A DNA stretch of 7,586 bases from an uncultured Anaerococcus sp. (GCA_902488555.1 CABTWT010000053.1:1-7586), one strand, 5' to 3'. Numbered from the stretch's first letter, positions 1-5,979 are shown. Translations and numbers: made by a program. The notes: generated by a model not told the origin, from the letters alone.

Positions 1-1079
1 AGGAAAGATTCTAGCTTGGATGAGAAGAAGCTATCCACAGCCCCACGTACTTCAGAGTTACCAAGTTTTGCCTTGGTTTGACCCTCAAATTGTGGTTCTG
101 ATATCTTGACTGATACTATGGCTGTCATACCTTCTCTGACATCTTCACCTTGGAGGTTTTCTTCGTTTTCTTTGATAAACTTATACTTTCTAGCATAGTC
201 ATTAACTCCACGAGTGAGGGCAGACCTAAAGCCTGATAGGTGGGTTCCTCCTTCTGGAGTAAGGATATTATTGGCAAAAGTTAGGATATTTTCAGAATAT
301 GAATCGGTGTATTGGAAGGCAATTTCTATTTCTGTATCTTCTTGGCTTCCAATAAAGTGTGGGATTTCAGACATTATAGAGTCTTTGTTGCGGTTTAAGT
401 AGCCAACAAATTCACTAACTCCACCGTCGTATTTGAAAGATTGGCTAGACTCATCTCTTTGATCTTCAAAGATGATTTGTACACCAGAATTTAGAAAGGC
501 CATTTCGCGGAATCTGCGTTCTAGGGTCTTTTTGTCATATTCTGTTGTATCAAAGATTTCTGGGTCAGCCTTAAAGCTTATAGTTGTACCCGTTTCCTCA
601 GTATCTCCAATAATCTCCAAATCACTTGTAGCAACTCCACGTTCAAAGGTCATGCGATATAGGTGACCATCTCTTTTGACTTCGGCTATAAGATATTCTG
701 ATAGGGCATTTACTACAGAAACCCCTACCCCGTGAAGTCCACCTGAAAAATGATAAGCTGATGAGTCAAACTTACCACCAGCGTGAAGGACTGTAAGAAC
801 AGTCTCTAGGGTTGATTTGTGAGTTTGTGGGTGTTCTTTTACTGGTATACCTGACCCGTCATCTTCTACTGTTATAATATTATCTTCTGATACGGTCACT
901 TTTATGTAATCGCAACGGCCGGCAAGAGCCTCGTCTATAGAGTTGTCTACAACTTCATAAACCAGGTGGTGTAGACCTTTTTCACTAGTTGAGCCTATAT
1001 ACATACCAGGTCTTAGTCTAACTGGCTCTAGTCCTTCTAAGACCTTAATATTACCGGCATCGTAATTATTTTCTGTCAT
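1..1079 (-). CDS. gyrB: DNA gyrase subunit B, N-terminal part (3' end outside window)
   Basis: ATPase subunit of DNA gyrase, which pairs with GyrA to introduce negative supercoils using ATP. The 359 complete codons visible cover the GHKL ATPase domain and most of the transducer domain; the TOPRIM domain lies beyond the window edge. Visible motifs are EVVDNSIDEALAG at residues 42-54 (catalytic Glu42, Mg-binding Asn46), DDGSGIP at 73-79, HAGGKF at 99-104, the ATP-lid motif GGLHGVGVSVVNALS at 113-127, TPEGGTHLSGFR at 274-285 and QTKAKLGN at 334-341 with the conserved ATP-contacting lysine. Residue numbers match E. coli GyrB almost exactly through the ATPase core. The ATG at 1079 is preceded by AGAAAGGA at good spacing. 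It lies 23 bp after recF, probably in the same operon. ParE is the main alternative, but the position next to recF near oriC favours GyrB. Confidence 0.97.
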   Translation of the reverse strand, partial: MTENNYDAGNIKVLEGLEPVRLRPGMYIGSTSEKGLHHLVYEVVDNSIDEALAGRCDYIKVTVSEDNIITVEDDGSGIPVKEHPQTHKSTLETVLTVLHAGGKFDSSAYHFSGGLHGVGVSVVNALSEYLIAEVKRDGHLYRMTFERGVATSDLEIIGDTEETGTTISFKADPEIFDTTEYDKKTLERRFREMAFLNSGVQIIFEDQRDESSQSFKYDGGVSEFVGYLNRNKDSIMSEIPHFIGSQEDTEIEIAFQYTDSYSENILTFANNILTPEGGTHLSGFRSALTRGVNDYARKYKFIKENEENLQGEDVREGMTAIVSVKISEPQFEGQTKAKLGNSEVRGAVDSFFSSKLESF

Positions 1080-1102
1080 AATTTTCCTTTCTAAAATCTC
1101 CC

Positions 1103-2188
1103 TTAAATCAAGTTTTGGTATATTTTGCCATTGTTTATGTATCTAAGGGAAGATTCATCCACCATATCCAAGCTCTTGGTATTGGTAGCTGTAATAATTG
1201 TTTGGTAGCCCTCTAGGTTTTCTAAGAGGAAGTGGGATCTTTTTTCGTCAAGTTCTGAGAAAACATCATCAAATAAAATGACAGATTTATCACCTGTCAC
1301 TTCCCTTATCAATCTTACTTGGGCTAGTTTTATATTTAGTATTGCTGATCTTTGCTGGCCTTGAGATCCAAAATTTTTGATTAGCTTATCATTTATGGTG
1401 ATTTCTATCTCATCTTTGTGGATGCCAGCTTGGGTCGTCTGATACTTTTTGTCTAGGTCATAGGATTTTATAAACTTTTGATAATAATCTTCTTGGCTAG
1501 TGGCCATGATATCAGGTCTATAGTTTATTTTTAAATCCTCTTTGCCTTCTGAGAGCAAATCATGATAGTCATTGGCAAATCTTCCTATAAGTTCAGTAAT
1601 CTTAGCCCTTTTCTTGTAGATTCTATAGCCAAAACGGCAAAGATTTTTGTCAAAAGCTCTGACTTGTTCCTCAAAATATGGACTTTTTTGGTTCTTTAGA
1701 AGTTTATTTCTCTGAAAAATAAGCTTATCATATTGCTTTTTGATCTGCTTATAGGAAAAATCTACACTTATTATTATATCATCAATTAAGTCTCGCCTTA
1801 AATTTGGTCCCTCTTTTATTATAAGCAAATCTTCTGGTGTAAAAAGCACCAATGAAAAGAGGGCCTTTAAGTCTTTGTTCCTATCATATTTTACTTCATT
1901 TACATAGATATTCTTATTGTTTTGGTCAACATTTATATAAACGTGTTTAAAATACTTATCTTTTCTGATAATGCCCTCAAGAGACATAGTATCCTTATCA
2001 AAGGAAATGATGTCCTTATCTCTAATCTTCTTAAAGCTTGTAGCATTGGCCAGATAATAGAGGGATTCCAACAAATTTGTCTTTCCTTGGGCATTATCTC
2101 CTATAAAGATATTTATATCCTTAGAAAATTCTACATCTGCCTTATCATAATTTCTAAATGAATCTAAGCTTATATTTTTAATCCACAT
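1103..2188 (-). CDS. recF: DNA replication/repair ATPase RecF
   Basis: RecF is an SMC/ABC-like ATPase that binds gapped DNA and, with RecO and RecR, helps load RecA at stalled forks and single-strand gaps. The 361-residue product is the usual family length (about 360-375). Walker A is GDNAQGKT at residues 30-37, the ABC-type signature is GSQGQQRS at about 274-281, and Walker B is VILFDD at 303-308 followed by the D-loop-like SELDEKR. The N-terminal LDSFRNYDKADVEF is typical of RecF. The ATG shares one base with the yaaA stop codon (TAATG), and I see no Shine-Dalgarno sequence just upstream, so translation probably depends on reinitiation after yaaA. It is followed by gyrB after 23 bp. There are no frame breaks or missing motifs. 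Confidence 0.97.
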   Translation of the reverse strand: MWIKNISLDSFRNYDKADVEFSKDINIFIGDNAQGKTNLLESLYYLANATSFKKIRDKDIISFDKDTMSLEGIIRKDKYFKHVYINVDQNNKNIYVNEVKYDRNKDLKALFSLVLFTPEDLLIIKEGPNLRRDLIDDIIISVDFSYKQIKKQYDKLIFQRNKLLKNQKSPYFEEQVRAFDKNLCRFGYRIYKKRAKITELIGRFANDYHDLLSEGKEDLKINYRPDIMATSQEDYYQKFIKSYDLDKKYQTTQAGIHKDEIEITINDKLIKNFGSQGQQRSAILNIKLAQVRLIREVTGDKSVILFDDVFSELDEKRSHFLLENLEGYQTIITATNTKSLDMVDESSLRYINNGKIYQNLI

Positions 2189-2394
2189 TATACAATAGTA
2201 ATTTTATAATCATCAAAGATTAGCCAGTCGCCTTTGTAGAGTTTTTTGCCTGGAGAAAAGCAATCTTCTCCATTTACTATTACTCCCTCATCTTTGATCA
2301 CTGCTTTGGCAATACCACCAGATGGGAGCAATTGGGAAACTTTCAGCAAATCTTTTAATGTTATCATTTCTGTTTGAAATTCTAATTCTTCCAT
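2188..2394 (-). CDS. yaaA: S4-domain RNA-binding protein YaaA (RlbA-type)
   Basis: Small 68-residue protein consisting almost entirely of one S4 RNA-binding fold. The sequence TLKDLLKVSQLLPSGGIAKA followed by IKDEGVIVNGE (roughly residues 12-43) matches the S4 helix-turn-strand pattern, with the glycine pair in PSGG and the closing VNGE. Family members sit between dnaN and recF in many Firmicutes; in B. subtilis the gene is yaaA, and a role in ribosome biogenesis has been proposed for that family. The exact role here is inferred only from family and position. The ATG at 2394 is 9 bp from the dnaN stop codon and its AGGA ribosome site overlaps that stop. The 3' end overlaps the recF start by one base, so dnaN, yaaA and recF are likely co-transcribed and coupled. 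Confidence 0.9.
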   Translation of the reverse strand: MEELEFQTEMITLKDLLKVSQLLPSGGIAKAVIKDEGVIVNGEDCFSPGKKLYKGDWLIFDDYKITIV

Positions 2395-2403
2395 AGTTTT
2401 TTC

Positions 2404-3516
2404 CTAATTTGCTAGTCTTACTGGAAGAACTAGGTAGGTAAATTCTTCATCTTCGTATTTGCTGTCAACTGGATCTATCAAACAAGGATTTAGGGAAGAT
2501 TTGAAATTAAGTTTGATTTTCTCACTGTCAAAGGCTCTGACACCCTCTTGCATATATCTAGCATTGAAGGCTATGTTTAGCTCTGGTCCTTCTTGGTCTA
2601 TTTCTATGACTTCCTTTACATCCCCTATTTCAGAATTTGATTTGATAATCATATGGTTTTCGGCAATTTCTATTCTGATAAGATTTGCCCTACCTGGGTC
2701 TGACAAAACTTGGGCACGGTCTAGGGCAGCTACTAGCTTAGCCTTGTCAACTATAACACTCGTTTCTGATGTTTTGTTGATTATATTTCTGTAGTCTATA
2801 TAGTTTTTATCTATTACTCTGCAATACATAGTAGTGTTTTCAGCTTGGAAAACTAAGTCATTATCATTTTTATATATTTTTGTAATAGAATCATCAGCTA
2901 TTATCCTAGACCATTCCATAAGAGATCTCTTTGGTATGATAAATTCGCTATTTTCGTATTCTGATTGGTAGTCCATGGTGTTTTTCTTTAGGGCTACCCT
3001 GTAGCCATCTAGGGCCACCATATTTAAGCTAGCTTCTTTAAGCTCAAATAAAATTCCAGTAAGAGCTAGTTTTGTTTCATCTAAGCTTGTAGCAAATTCT
3101 GTTTGTAGAATTGATCTTTTCAATTTATCATTTGATATCTCTAGTGGAGATGTATCTGGAAGTTCTAGGTCTTGTTTTTCAAAATACTCAAAGGCAAGGA
3201 GATTGAAGTTAGAATTTTGACTTCTTATAGAAATCTTGCCATCCTTACTTTCTATCTTTACAATGTCATTAGGAAGTTTTCTAATAATATTAGTAAATAG
3301 ATTTGCCTTTAGGGCCATCTCACCTTCTTCTATTACTCTTGCTTCTATAAAGGTCTTGATTGTGATTTCCCCATCAAAAGCAGTCAGTGAGAGTCTATCT
3401 TCTTTTGCTTCAAAGTATATTAATTCATGAATTTGTATATTGGTGTTTTTGGATACTGCCCTGTTGGCAATATTGATAGCATTGATCAGCTCATTTTGTT
3501 TAACTTCAAATTTCAT
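2404..3516 (-). CDS. dnaN: DNA polymerase III subunit beta (sliding clamp)
   Basis: The beta clamp forms a ring dimer around DNA and tethers the replicative polymerase and other clamp-binding proteins. At 370 residues it has the normal length for the three-domain family. Recognisable parts are the N-terminal MKFEVKQNELINAINIANRAV, the domain-2 stretch LALTGILFELKEASLNMVALDGYRVALKK (about residues 150-180) and the C-terminal YLVLPVR (361-367), which corresponds to the conserved L/MPxR end lining the protein-binding pocket. Two small departures from the usual consensus are GYR where GHR is commoner, and IQIHELIYFEA where many clamps have PILSGILIEA. The ATG at 3516 has a strong GAGGAG site five bases upstream. 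It follows dnaA after a 228-bp spacer containing the proposed unwinding element. I found no convincing promoter of its own, so read-through from dnaA is likely. Confidence 0.97.
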   Translation of the reverse strand: MKFEVKQNELINAINIANRAVSKNTNIQIHELIYFEAKEDRLSLTAFDGEITIKTFIEARVIEEGEMALKANLFTNIIRKLPNDIVKIESKDGKISIRSQNSNFNLLAFEYFEKQDLELPDTSPLEISNDKLKRSILQTEFATSLDETKLALTGILFELKEASLNMVALDGYRVALKKNTMDYQSEYENSEFIIPKRSLMEWSRIIADDSITKIYKNDNDLVFQAENTTMYCRVIDKNYIDYRNIINKTSETSVIVDKAKLVAALDRAQVLSDPGRANLIRIEIAENHMIIKSNSEIGDVKEVIEIDQEGPELNIAFNARYMQEGVRAFDSEKIKLNFKSSLNPCLIDPVDSKYEDEEFTYLVLPVRLAN

Positions 3517-3544
3517 GGTGTCTCCTCATATAACTATATATATT

Positions 3545-3562
3545 TAGTAGTATTAGTAGTAG
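3545..3562 (+). promoter_or_regulatory. DnaA-trio array of the unwinding element
   Basis: The plus strand reads TAGTAGTATTAGTAGTAG up to 3562, with the first T at 3545. Read 3'->5' this is GAT-GAT-GAT-TAT-GAT-GAT, i.e. six trios of which five are the preferred 3'-GAT-5'. It lies between a GC-rich patch (3562-3568) plus DnaA box (3575-3583) and an AT-only run (about 3528-3546). In B. subtilis such trios bind a DnaA filament on single-stranded DNA; the same role is inferred here. Confidence 0.85.
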
Positions 3563-3574
3563 GGCCTGTATATA

Positions 3575-3583
3575 TGTGGAAAA
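3575..3583 (-). promoter_or_regulatory. DnaA box TTTTCCACA adjacent to the trios
   Basis: The minus strand reads TTTTCCACA, matching the relaxed consensus TTWTNCACA. It points towards the trio array, with 12 bp between box and first trio on the minus strand. It is the box expected to anchor DnaA before it extends onto the trios. Confidence 0.85.
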
Positions 3584-3628
3584 GTCAAGTAAAGCTTTAT
3601 ATCAAGCCATTACTTATACAAAAGATCC

Positions 3629-3637
3629 TGTGGATAA
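3629..3637 (-). promoter_or_regulatory. DnaA box, perfect TTATCCACA
   Basis: The minus strand reads TTATCCACA, a full match to the high-affinity DnaA box. It has the same orientation as the trio-proximal box, about 45 bp further from the trios, and faces away from the plus-strand box at 3658-3666. Confidence 0.9.
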
Positions 3638-3657
3638 GCCAAGTATAAGTTGGGACT

Positions 3658-3666
3658 TTATCCACA
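3658..3666 (+). promoter_or_regulatory. DnaA box, perfect TTATCCACA
   Basis: Full match to the high-affinity DnaA box on the plus strand. With the minus-strand box at 3629-3637 it forms an inverted pair separated by 20 bp. Confidence 0.9.
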
Positions 3667-3704
3667 TATCATTTTGAGATTATTTTTATAAATTCTAAAT
3701 TTAC

Positions 3705-3713
3705 TTATCCACA
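3705..3713 (+). promoter_or_regulatory. DnaA box, perfect TTATCCACA
   Basis: Full match on the plus strand, 32 bp after the dnaA stop codon. An AT-rich stretch (about 3669-3704) separates it from the box at 3658-3666. Confidence 0.9.
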
Positions 3714-3744
3714 AGCTTATCCCAAAAGATATGCACATTTTGAC

Positions 3745-5145
3745 TTAATCAGTCAAAGAATTTCTCAAATCTTCTACTTCTGTTTTAAAATCTTCATCAC
3801 TTTCCATCTGATCTTTTACCTTATCTATGCCATGCATGATTGTAGTATGATCTCGTTCAAAAGCATTTGAAATAGTGACAAGGGATGAATCGGTCAAGTC
3901 TCTTGATAGGTACATGGCTATATGCCTTGGATTTACTATCTCCTTTTTCCTACTCTTGCCCTTTAGGTCAGAAACTTTTATAGAATATTTCTCTGCTACC
4001 TTTTTTTGTATATCGCCTATATTGATGTGCTTTCTCTTTTGGATAGACCTAGTATTGATGCCCTTTGTAGCATCTTCAAGGTTTATGGTATTTCTTCCAT
4101 CTCCCTTGGCATAGGCAATGGCTGTTGACAAAGCACCTTCCAAATCTCTAATGTTTGTATCGATACTTTCAGCTATATAGGTCAATATTTCATTATCTAT
4201 AAAAGCACCTAATTCGTCAGATTTTTTCTGTAGTATGGCAACCCTTGTCTCAAAATCTGGTTTTTGTATATCAACGGTAATACCCCAAGAAAACCTTGAA
4301 AGTAACCTATCTTCCAAATCTTTAATCTCAAGAGGAGGTCTATCTGATGATAGGACTATTTGCTTATCAGCATAGTATAAGTCATTGAAGGTGTGAAATA
4401 ACTCCGTTTGTGTACCTTCTTTATTAGATAGAAATTGGATGTCATCTATAAGGAGGATATCTGCTGACCTGTACTTGTCCCTAAATTCCTGGTTTAAGTT
4501 TTGATTTTTGGATCTACTTGTTGGCTGTATACTTGCTATAAGCTCATTAGTAAAGCGTTCACTAGATATGTACATGACATATAAGTCGTCACGTTCTTCA
4601 AGGATCTTGTGGGCTATGGCCTGCATCAAGTGAGTTTTGCCAAGGCCCGAATCCCCATATATAAATAGAGGGTTGTAGACCTTATTTGGATGGCCATTTA
4701 TGATATTTTCAGTAACTGCACTGGCAACAGCTAGGGCATATTGGTTGGACTTGCCTTGGATGAAGTTTTCAAAGGTATAGTTCCTATCCAAAAGTGGTCT
4801 TGGGTACTTGTTTAGCCCTTTTATCTTCATCTGTCCATCGTCATCAAAGTTGTTGCCCAAGGTCAAGATTCTAGAATATGAATCAGAATCTCTTGCAACA
4901 ACTACGACCTTGTAGTGGCCAGGCTCATCTTTTGTAATCCTATCCAAGGATTCTTGGAGGGATGGAGTCCATATCTTATCGTAAACGAAGATCATATTGG
5001 ACTTTGGTATTTCCAAATACAGAGTATTTTCATAGAGATTTAATGGTTTTAAAATATCTATCCATGTGTAATATTGACTCTCATCTGGAATATTCATTTT
5101 CATTTCATTTTTTAATTCATCGGTAATGTATTCTAAATTGATCAT
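3745..5145 (-). CDS. dnaA: Chromosomal replication initiator DnaA
   Basis: AAA+ initiator that binds DnaA boxes, opens the origin and helps load the replicative helicase. Numbered from the ATG at 5145 (466 residues), domain I is about residues 1-80, a short linker follows, the AAA+ core is about 120-340 and the DNA-binding domain IV is about 370-466. Walker A is GDSGLGKT at 164-171, Walker B LLIDD at 231-235, sensor I SSDRPP at 266-271, the arginine-finger motif SRFSWG at 283-288, sensor II RDLEGAL at 333-339, and the box-recognition motif RDHTT at 431-435 after IAMYLSRDL. A serine/asparagine-rich stretch (SIQPTSRSKNQNLNQEF, about 206-221) is some 8 residues longer than in typical DnaA. ATG codons at 5148 and 5145 and a TTG at 5151 are in tandem; spacing from the ribosome site favours 5145. 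Its own boxes near the promoter suggest autoregulation. Confidence 0.97.
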   Translation of the reverse strand: MINLEYITDELKNEMKMNIPDESQYYTWIDILKPLNLYENTLYLEIPKSNMIFVYDKIWTPSLQESLDRITKDEPGHYKVVVVARDSDSYSRILTLGNNFDDDGQMKIKGLNKYPRPLLDRNYTFENFIQGKSNQYALAVASAVTENIINGHPNKVYNPLFIYGDSGLGKTHLMQAIAHKILEERDDLYVMYISSERFTNELIASIQPTSRSKNQNLNQEFRDKYRSADILLIDDIQFLSNKEGTQTELFHTFNDLYYADKQIVLSSDRPPLEIKDLEDRLLSRFSWGITVDIQKPDFETRVAILQKKSDELGAFIDNEILTYIAESIDTNIRDLEGALSTAIAYAKGDGRNTINLEDATKGINTRSIQKRKHINIGDIQKKVAEKYSIKVSDLKGKSRKKEIVNPRHIAMYLSRDLTDSSLVTISNAFERDHTTIMHGIDKVKDQMESDEDFKTEVEDLRNSLTD

Positions 5146-5152
5146 CATCAAG

Positions 5153-5159
5153 CCTTTCT
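5153..5159 (-). promoter_or_regulatory. dnaA ribosome-binding site, decides the start
   Basis: The minus strand reads AGAAAGG, complementary to the 5' side of the anti-Shine-Dalgarno region. It is 1 base from the TTG at 5151, 4 from the ATG at 5148 and 7 from the ATG at 5145. The last spacing is the most usual, so 5145 is preferred, though 5148 cannot be excluded. Confidence 0.65.
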
Positions 5160-5219
5160 TAGTAAAAATCTTTCCACAAGTATAAAGACCTATATTTAAA
5201 GGATTAGAGAAAATAATAG

Positions 5220-5257
5220 GACTTATCCACTAATGTGGATTAAATTGTGGATAAGTC
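5220..5257. repeat. Inverted repeat built from DnaA boxes
   Basis: GACTTATCCAC (5220-5230) and GTGGATAAGTC (5247-5257) form a perfect 11-bp inverted repeat with a 16-bp centre. The centre itself holds GTGGATTA, giving a smaller CCAC/GTGG dyad (5227-5230 with 5235-5238). Box matches are 5223-5231 plus (8/9), 5234-5242 minus (8/9) and 5246-5254 minus (perfect). It lies in the predicted dnaA 5' leader, about 75 bp before the coding start, so it could act as an operator or as an RNA hairpin. Confidence 0.85.
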
Positions 5258-5332
5258 GAAATTTTTAAAATAAAGCTCTATTTTATGGGATTAAAATTAT
5301 AAAAAATCGAGAAAAATAAAAAAAATTAGAAC

Positions 5333-5341
5333 TTTTCCACA
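5333..5341 (+). promoter_or_regulatory. DnaA box TTTTCCACA
   Basis: Match to the relaxed consensus TTWTNCACA on the plus strand, located downstream of the predicted dnaA transcription start. A related TTTTCCATA (one mismatch) lies at 5373-5381. Confidence 0.75.
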
Positions 5342-5397
5342 AAAATATAACTCATGAAAAGCAAAAACTGGCTTTTCCATATATTTTTACACCTCAA

Positions 5398-5426
5398 ATT
5401 ATACTATAAAATAGAGATTTGTACAA
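5398..5426 (-). promoter_or_regulatory. Predicted sigma-A promoter of dnaA
   Basis: On the minus strand TTGTAC (5426-5421, four of six matches) and TATAAT (5403-5398, perfect) are separated by 17 bp. Transcription would begin near 5391, giving a leader of about 245 bases before the dnaA ATG. A perfect DnaA box (5428-5436) lies one base upstream of the -35 element and other boxes lie in the leader, consistent with DnaA repressing its own gene. The start site is predicted, not measured. Confidence 0.75.
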
Positions 5427-5427
5427 G

Positions 5428-5436
5428 TTATCCACA
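5428..5436 (+). promoter_or_regulatory. DnaA box, perfect TTATCCACA, beside dnaA -35
   Basis: Full match on the plus strand, one base away from the predicted -35 element of the dnaA promoter, so DnaA bound here would contact or exclude RNA polymerase. Confidence 0.9.
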
Positions 5437-5502
5437 TCCTGTTAATAAGTTTTGGGAAAACTCCTTAGATAAAGTGGTAATTCAGATTTTCTATTGTTGA
5501 TA

Positions 5503-5511
5503 TGTGGATAA
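5503..5511 (-). promoter_or_regulatory. DnaA box, perfect TTATCCACA
   Basis: The minus strand gives a full match. It marks one edge of a box-poor AT-rich stretch running to about 5658. Confidence 0.9.
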
Positions 5512-5658
5512 GTCTGTGTATTTATTTATAGTTTTTATAATTTTATTTTGCTTTTGTCCATATAATGGGATTTTGATTTTTTTATACTCACATATATTAA
5601 TTTTTTTTCATTTGTATAAGTGTTCAAATATTGTTGATAAAAAATTTTACAGAATTAT

Positions 5659-5667
5659 TTATCCACA
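5659..5667 (+). promoter_or_regulatory. DnaA box, perfect TTATCCACA
   Basis: Full match on the plus strand; the box nearest rpmH, about 115 bp upstream of the rpmH -35. A one-mismatch box (TTATCAACA on the minus strand) lies at 5632-5640. Confidence 0.9.
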
Positions 5668-5710
5668 TTGAAAAAATATAAGGGAATTCTCTAATATTTG
5701 GTATATTTAT

Positions 5711-5734
5711 AATAAAAATCCTAGAATTTTTATT
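5711..5734. repeat. AT-only inverted repeat upstream of rpmH
   Basis: AATAAAAAT (5711-5719) and ATTTTTATT (5726-5734) are perfect inverted arms of 9 bp around CCTAGA. In RNA it would be a weak A-U hairpin; in DNA it could be an operator or simply AT-rich sequence. No function can be assigned. Confidence 0.5.
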
Positions 5735-5782
5735 CATGGTAAATATTCCTAGCTATTTTAGGATCAAAAGAGCTAAAAAACC

Positions 5783-5811
5783 TTGACAGAATAGCTATTT
5801 CTACATATAAT
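5783..5811 (+). promoter_or_regulatory. Consensus sigma-A promoter of rpmH operon
   Basis: TTGACA (5783-5788) and TATAAT (5806-5811) with a 17-bp spacer: a perfect housekeeping promoter, preceded by an A-rich run that could act as an UP element. Transcription should begin near 5818, giving a leader of about 27 bases. Such strength suits a ribosomal protein gene. Confidence 0.93.
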
Positions 5812-5844
5812 AATATGAGTCAAAATTTATGAGGAGGTGTAATA

Positions 5845-5979
5845 ATGAAAAGAACCTATCAACCAAATAGAAGAAAAAGAGCTAAAGATCATGGTTTTAG
5901 AAAAAGAATGTCAACACCAGGTGGCAGACGCGTTATTAAAGCTAGACGTAAGAAAAACAGAAAAAGACTTTCAGCTTAA
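5845..5979 (+). CDS. rpmH: 50S ribosomal protein L34
   Basis: The smallest, very basic protein of the large ribosomal subunit, buried in 23S rRNA. The 44-residue product starts [22 protein letters not shown] and continues with [22 protein letters not shown], which is the full-length L34 pattern with the invariant TYQP, HGFR-RM and GGR-V---R-KGR-like end. The ATG is preceded by a near-perfect ribosome site AGGAGGTG (5832-5839) at 5 bases. It is the first gene rightward of oriC and is driven by the consensus promoter at 5783-5811. A weak hairpin follows its stop codon, so part of transcription may end before rnpA. Confidence 0.98.
   Translation: MKRTYQPNRRKRAKDHGFRKRMSTPGGRRVIKARRKKNRKRLSA

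Larger units (their letters stand above)
3517..3744. other. oriC: Origin of replication, dnaA-dnaN spacer (unwinding half of oriC)
   Basis: This 228-bp non-coding spacer holds the elements expected for DNA opening. Reading from dnaA towards dnaN (minus strand) these are: box 3705-3713, box 3658-3666, box 3629-3637, box 3575-3583, a GC-rich GGCCC, six DnaA-trios (3545-3562), an AT-only run, and finally the dnaN ribosome site. The order box, GC patch, trios, AT tract is the basal unwinding element order known from B. subtilis. Additional weak box-like sites are TTATCCCAA near 3717-3725 and ATATGCACA at 3729-3737. No terminator for dnaA is obvious here. Assignment as the site of unwinding is an inference from this match. 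Confidence 0.9.
5146..5844. other. oriC: Origin of replication, region upstream of dnaA (DnaA-box array)
   Basis: This 699-bp AT-rich region between dnaA and rpmH has no credible coding sequence on either strand. It contains five consensus DnaA boxes (5246-5254, 5333-5341, 5428-5436, 5503-5511, 5659-5667), one-mismatch sites at 5170-5178, 5223-5231, 5234-5242, 5373-5381 and 5632-5640, the divergent promoters of dnaA and rpmH, and A/T-rich stretches at about 5258-5332 and 5512-5658. It corresponds to the upstream half of the bipartite origin known in Firmicutes. The trios are absent here, so it probably serves DnaA loading and dnaA control, not primary unwinding. Confidence 0.88.

Noticed and set aside
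31..39. CTATCCACA, an 8/9 DnaA-box match
   Set aside because: It lies inside conserved gyrB coding sequence (the AVDS region) far from the origin elements; a single near-match is expected by chance.
214..666. Open frames on the plus strand opposite gyrB (214-402 and 472-666)
   Set aside because: They are antisense shadows of gyrB with no family resemblance and no ribosome sites; gyrB motifs are intact on the other strand.
1..1079. ParE (topoisomerase IV subunit B) instead of GyrB
   Set aside because: The N-terminal halves are similar, but position downstream of recF at the origin is the standard gyrB location.
3517..3744. A separate dnaN promoter in the spacer
   Set aside because: TTGACT on the minus strand has no good -10 at 16-18 bp, and other candidates score poorly; read-through from dnaA is simpler.
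1922..4114. Plus-strand open frames opposite recF, dnaN and dnaA (for example 2459-2794 and 3875-4114)
   Set aside because: Hydrophobic, low-complexity translations caused by reading antisense through conserved genes; no support as genes.
5149..5151. TTG as the dnaA start codon
   Set aside because: It is only one base from the ribosome site, while two ATG codons follow immediately at better spacing.
5146..5844. Small RNA gene, CRISPR array or mobile element in the long non-coding region
   Set aside because: No regularly spaced repeats, no tRNA or rRNA features and no transposase remnants; repeated 9-mers are explained by DnaA boxes.
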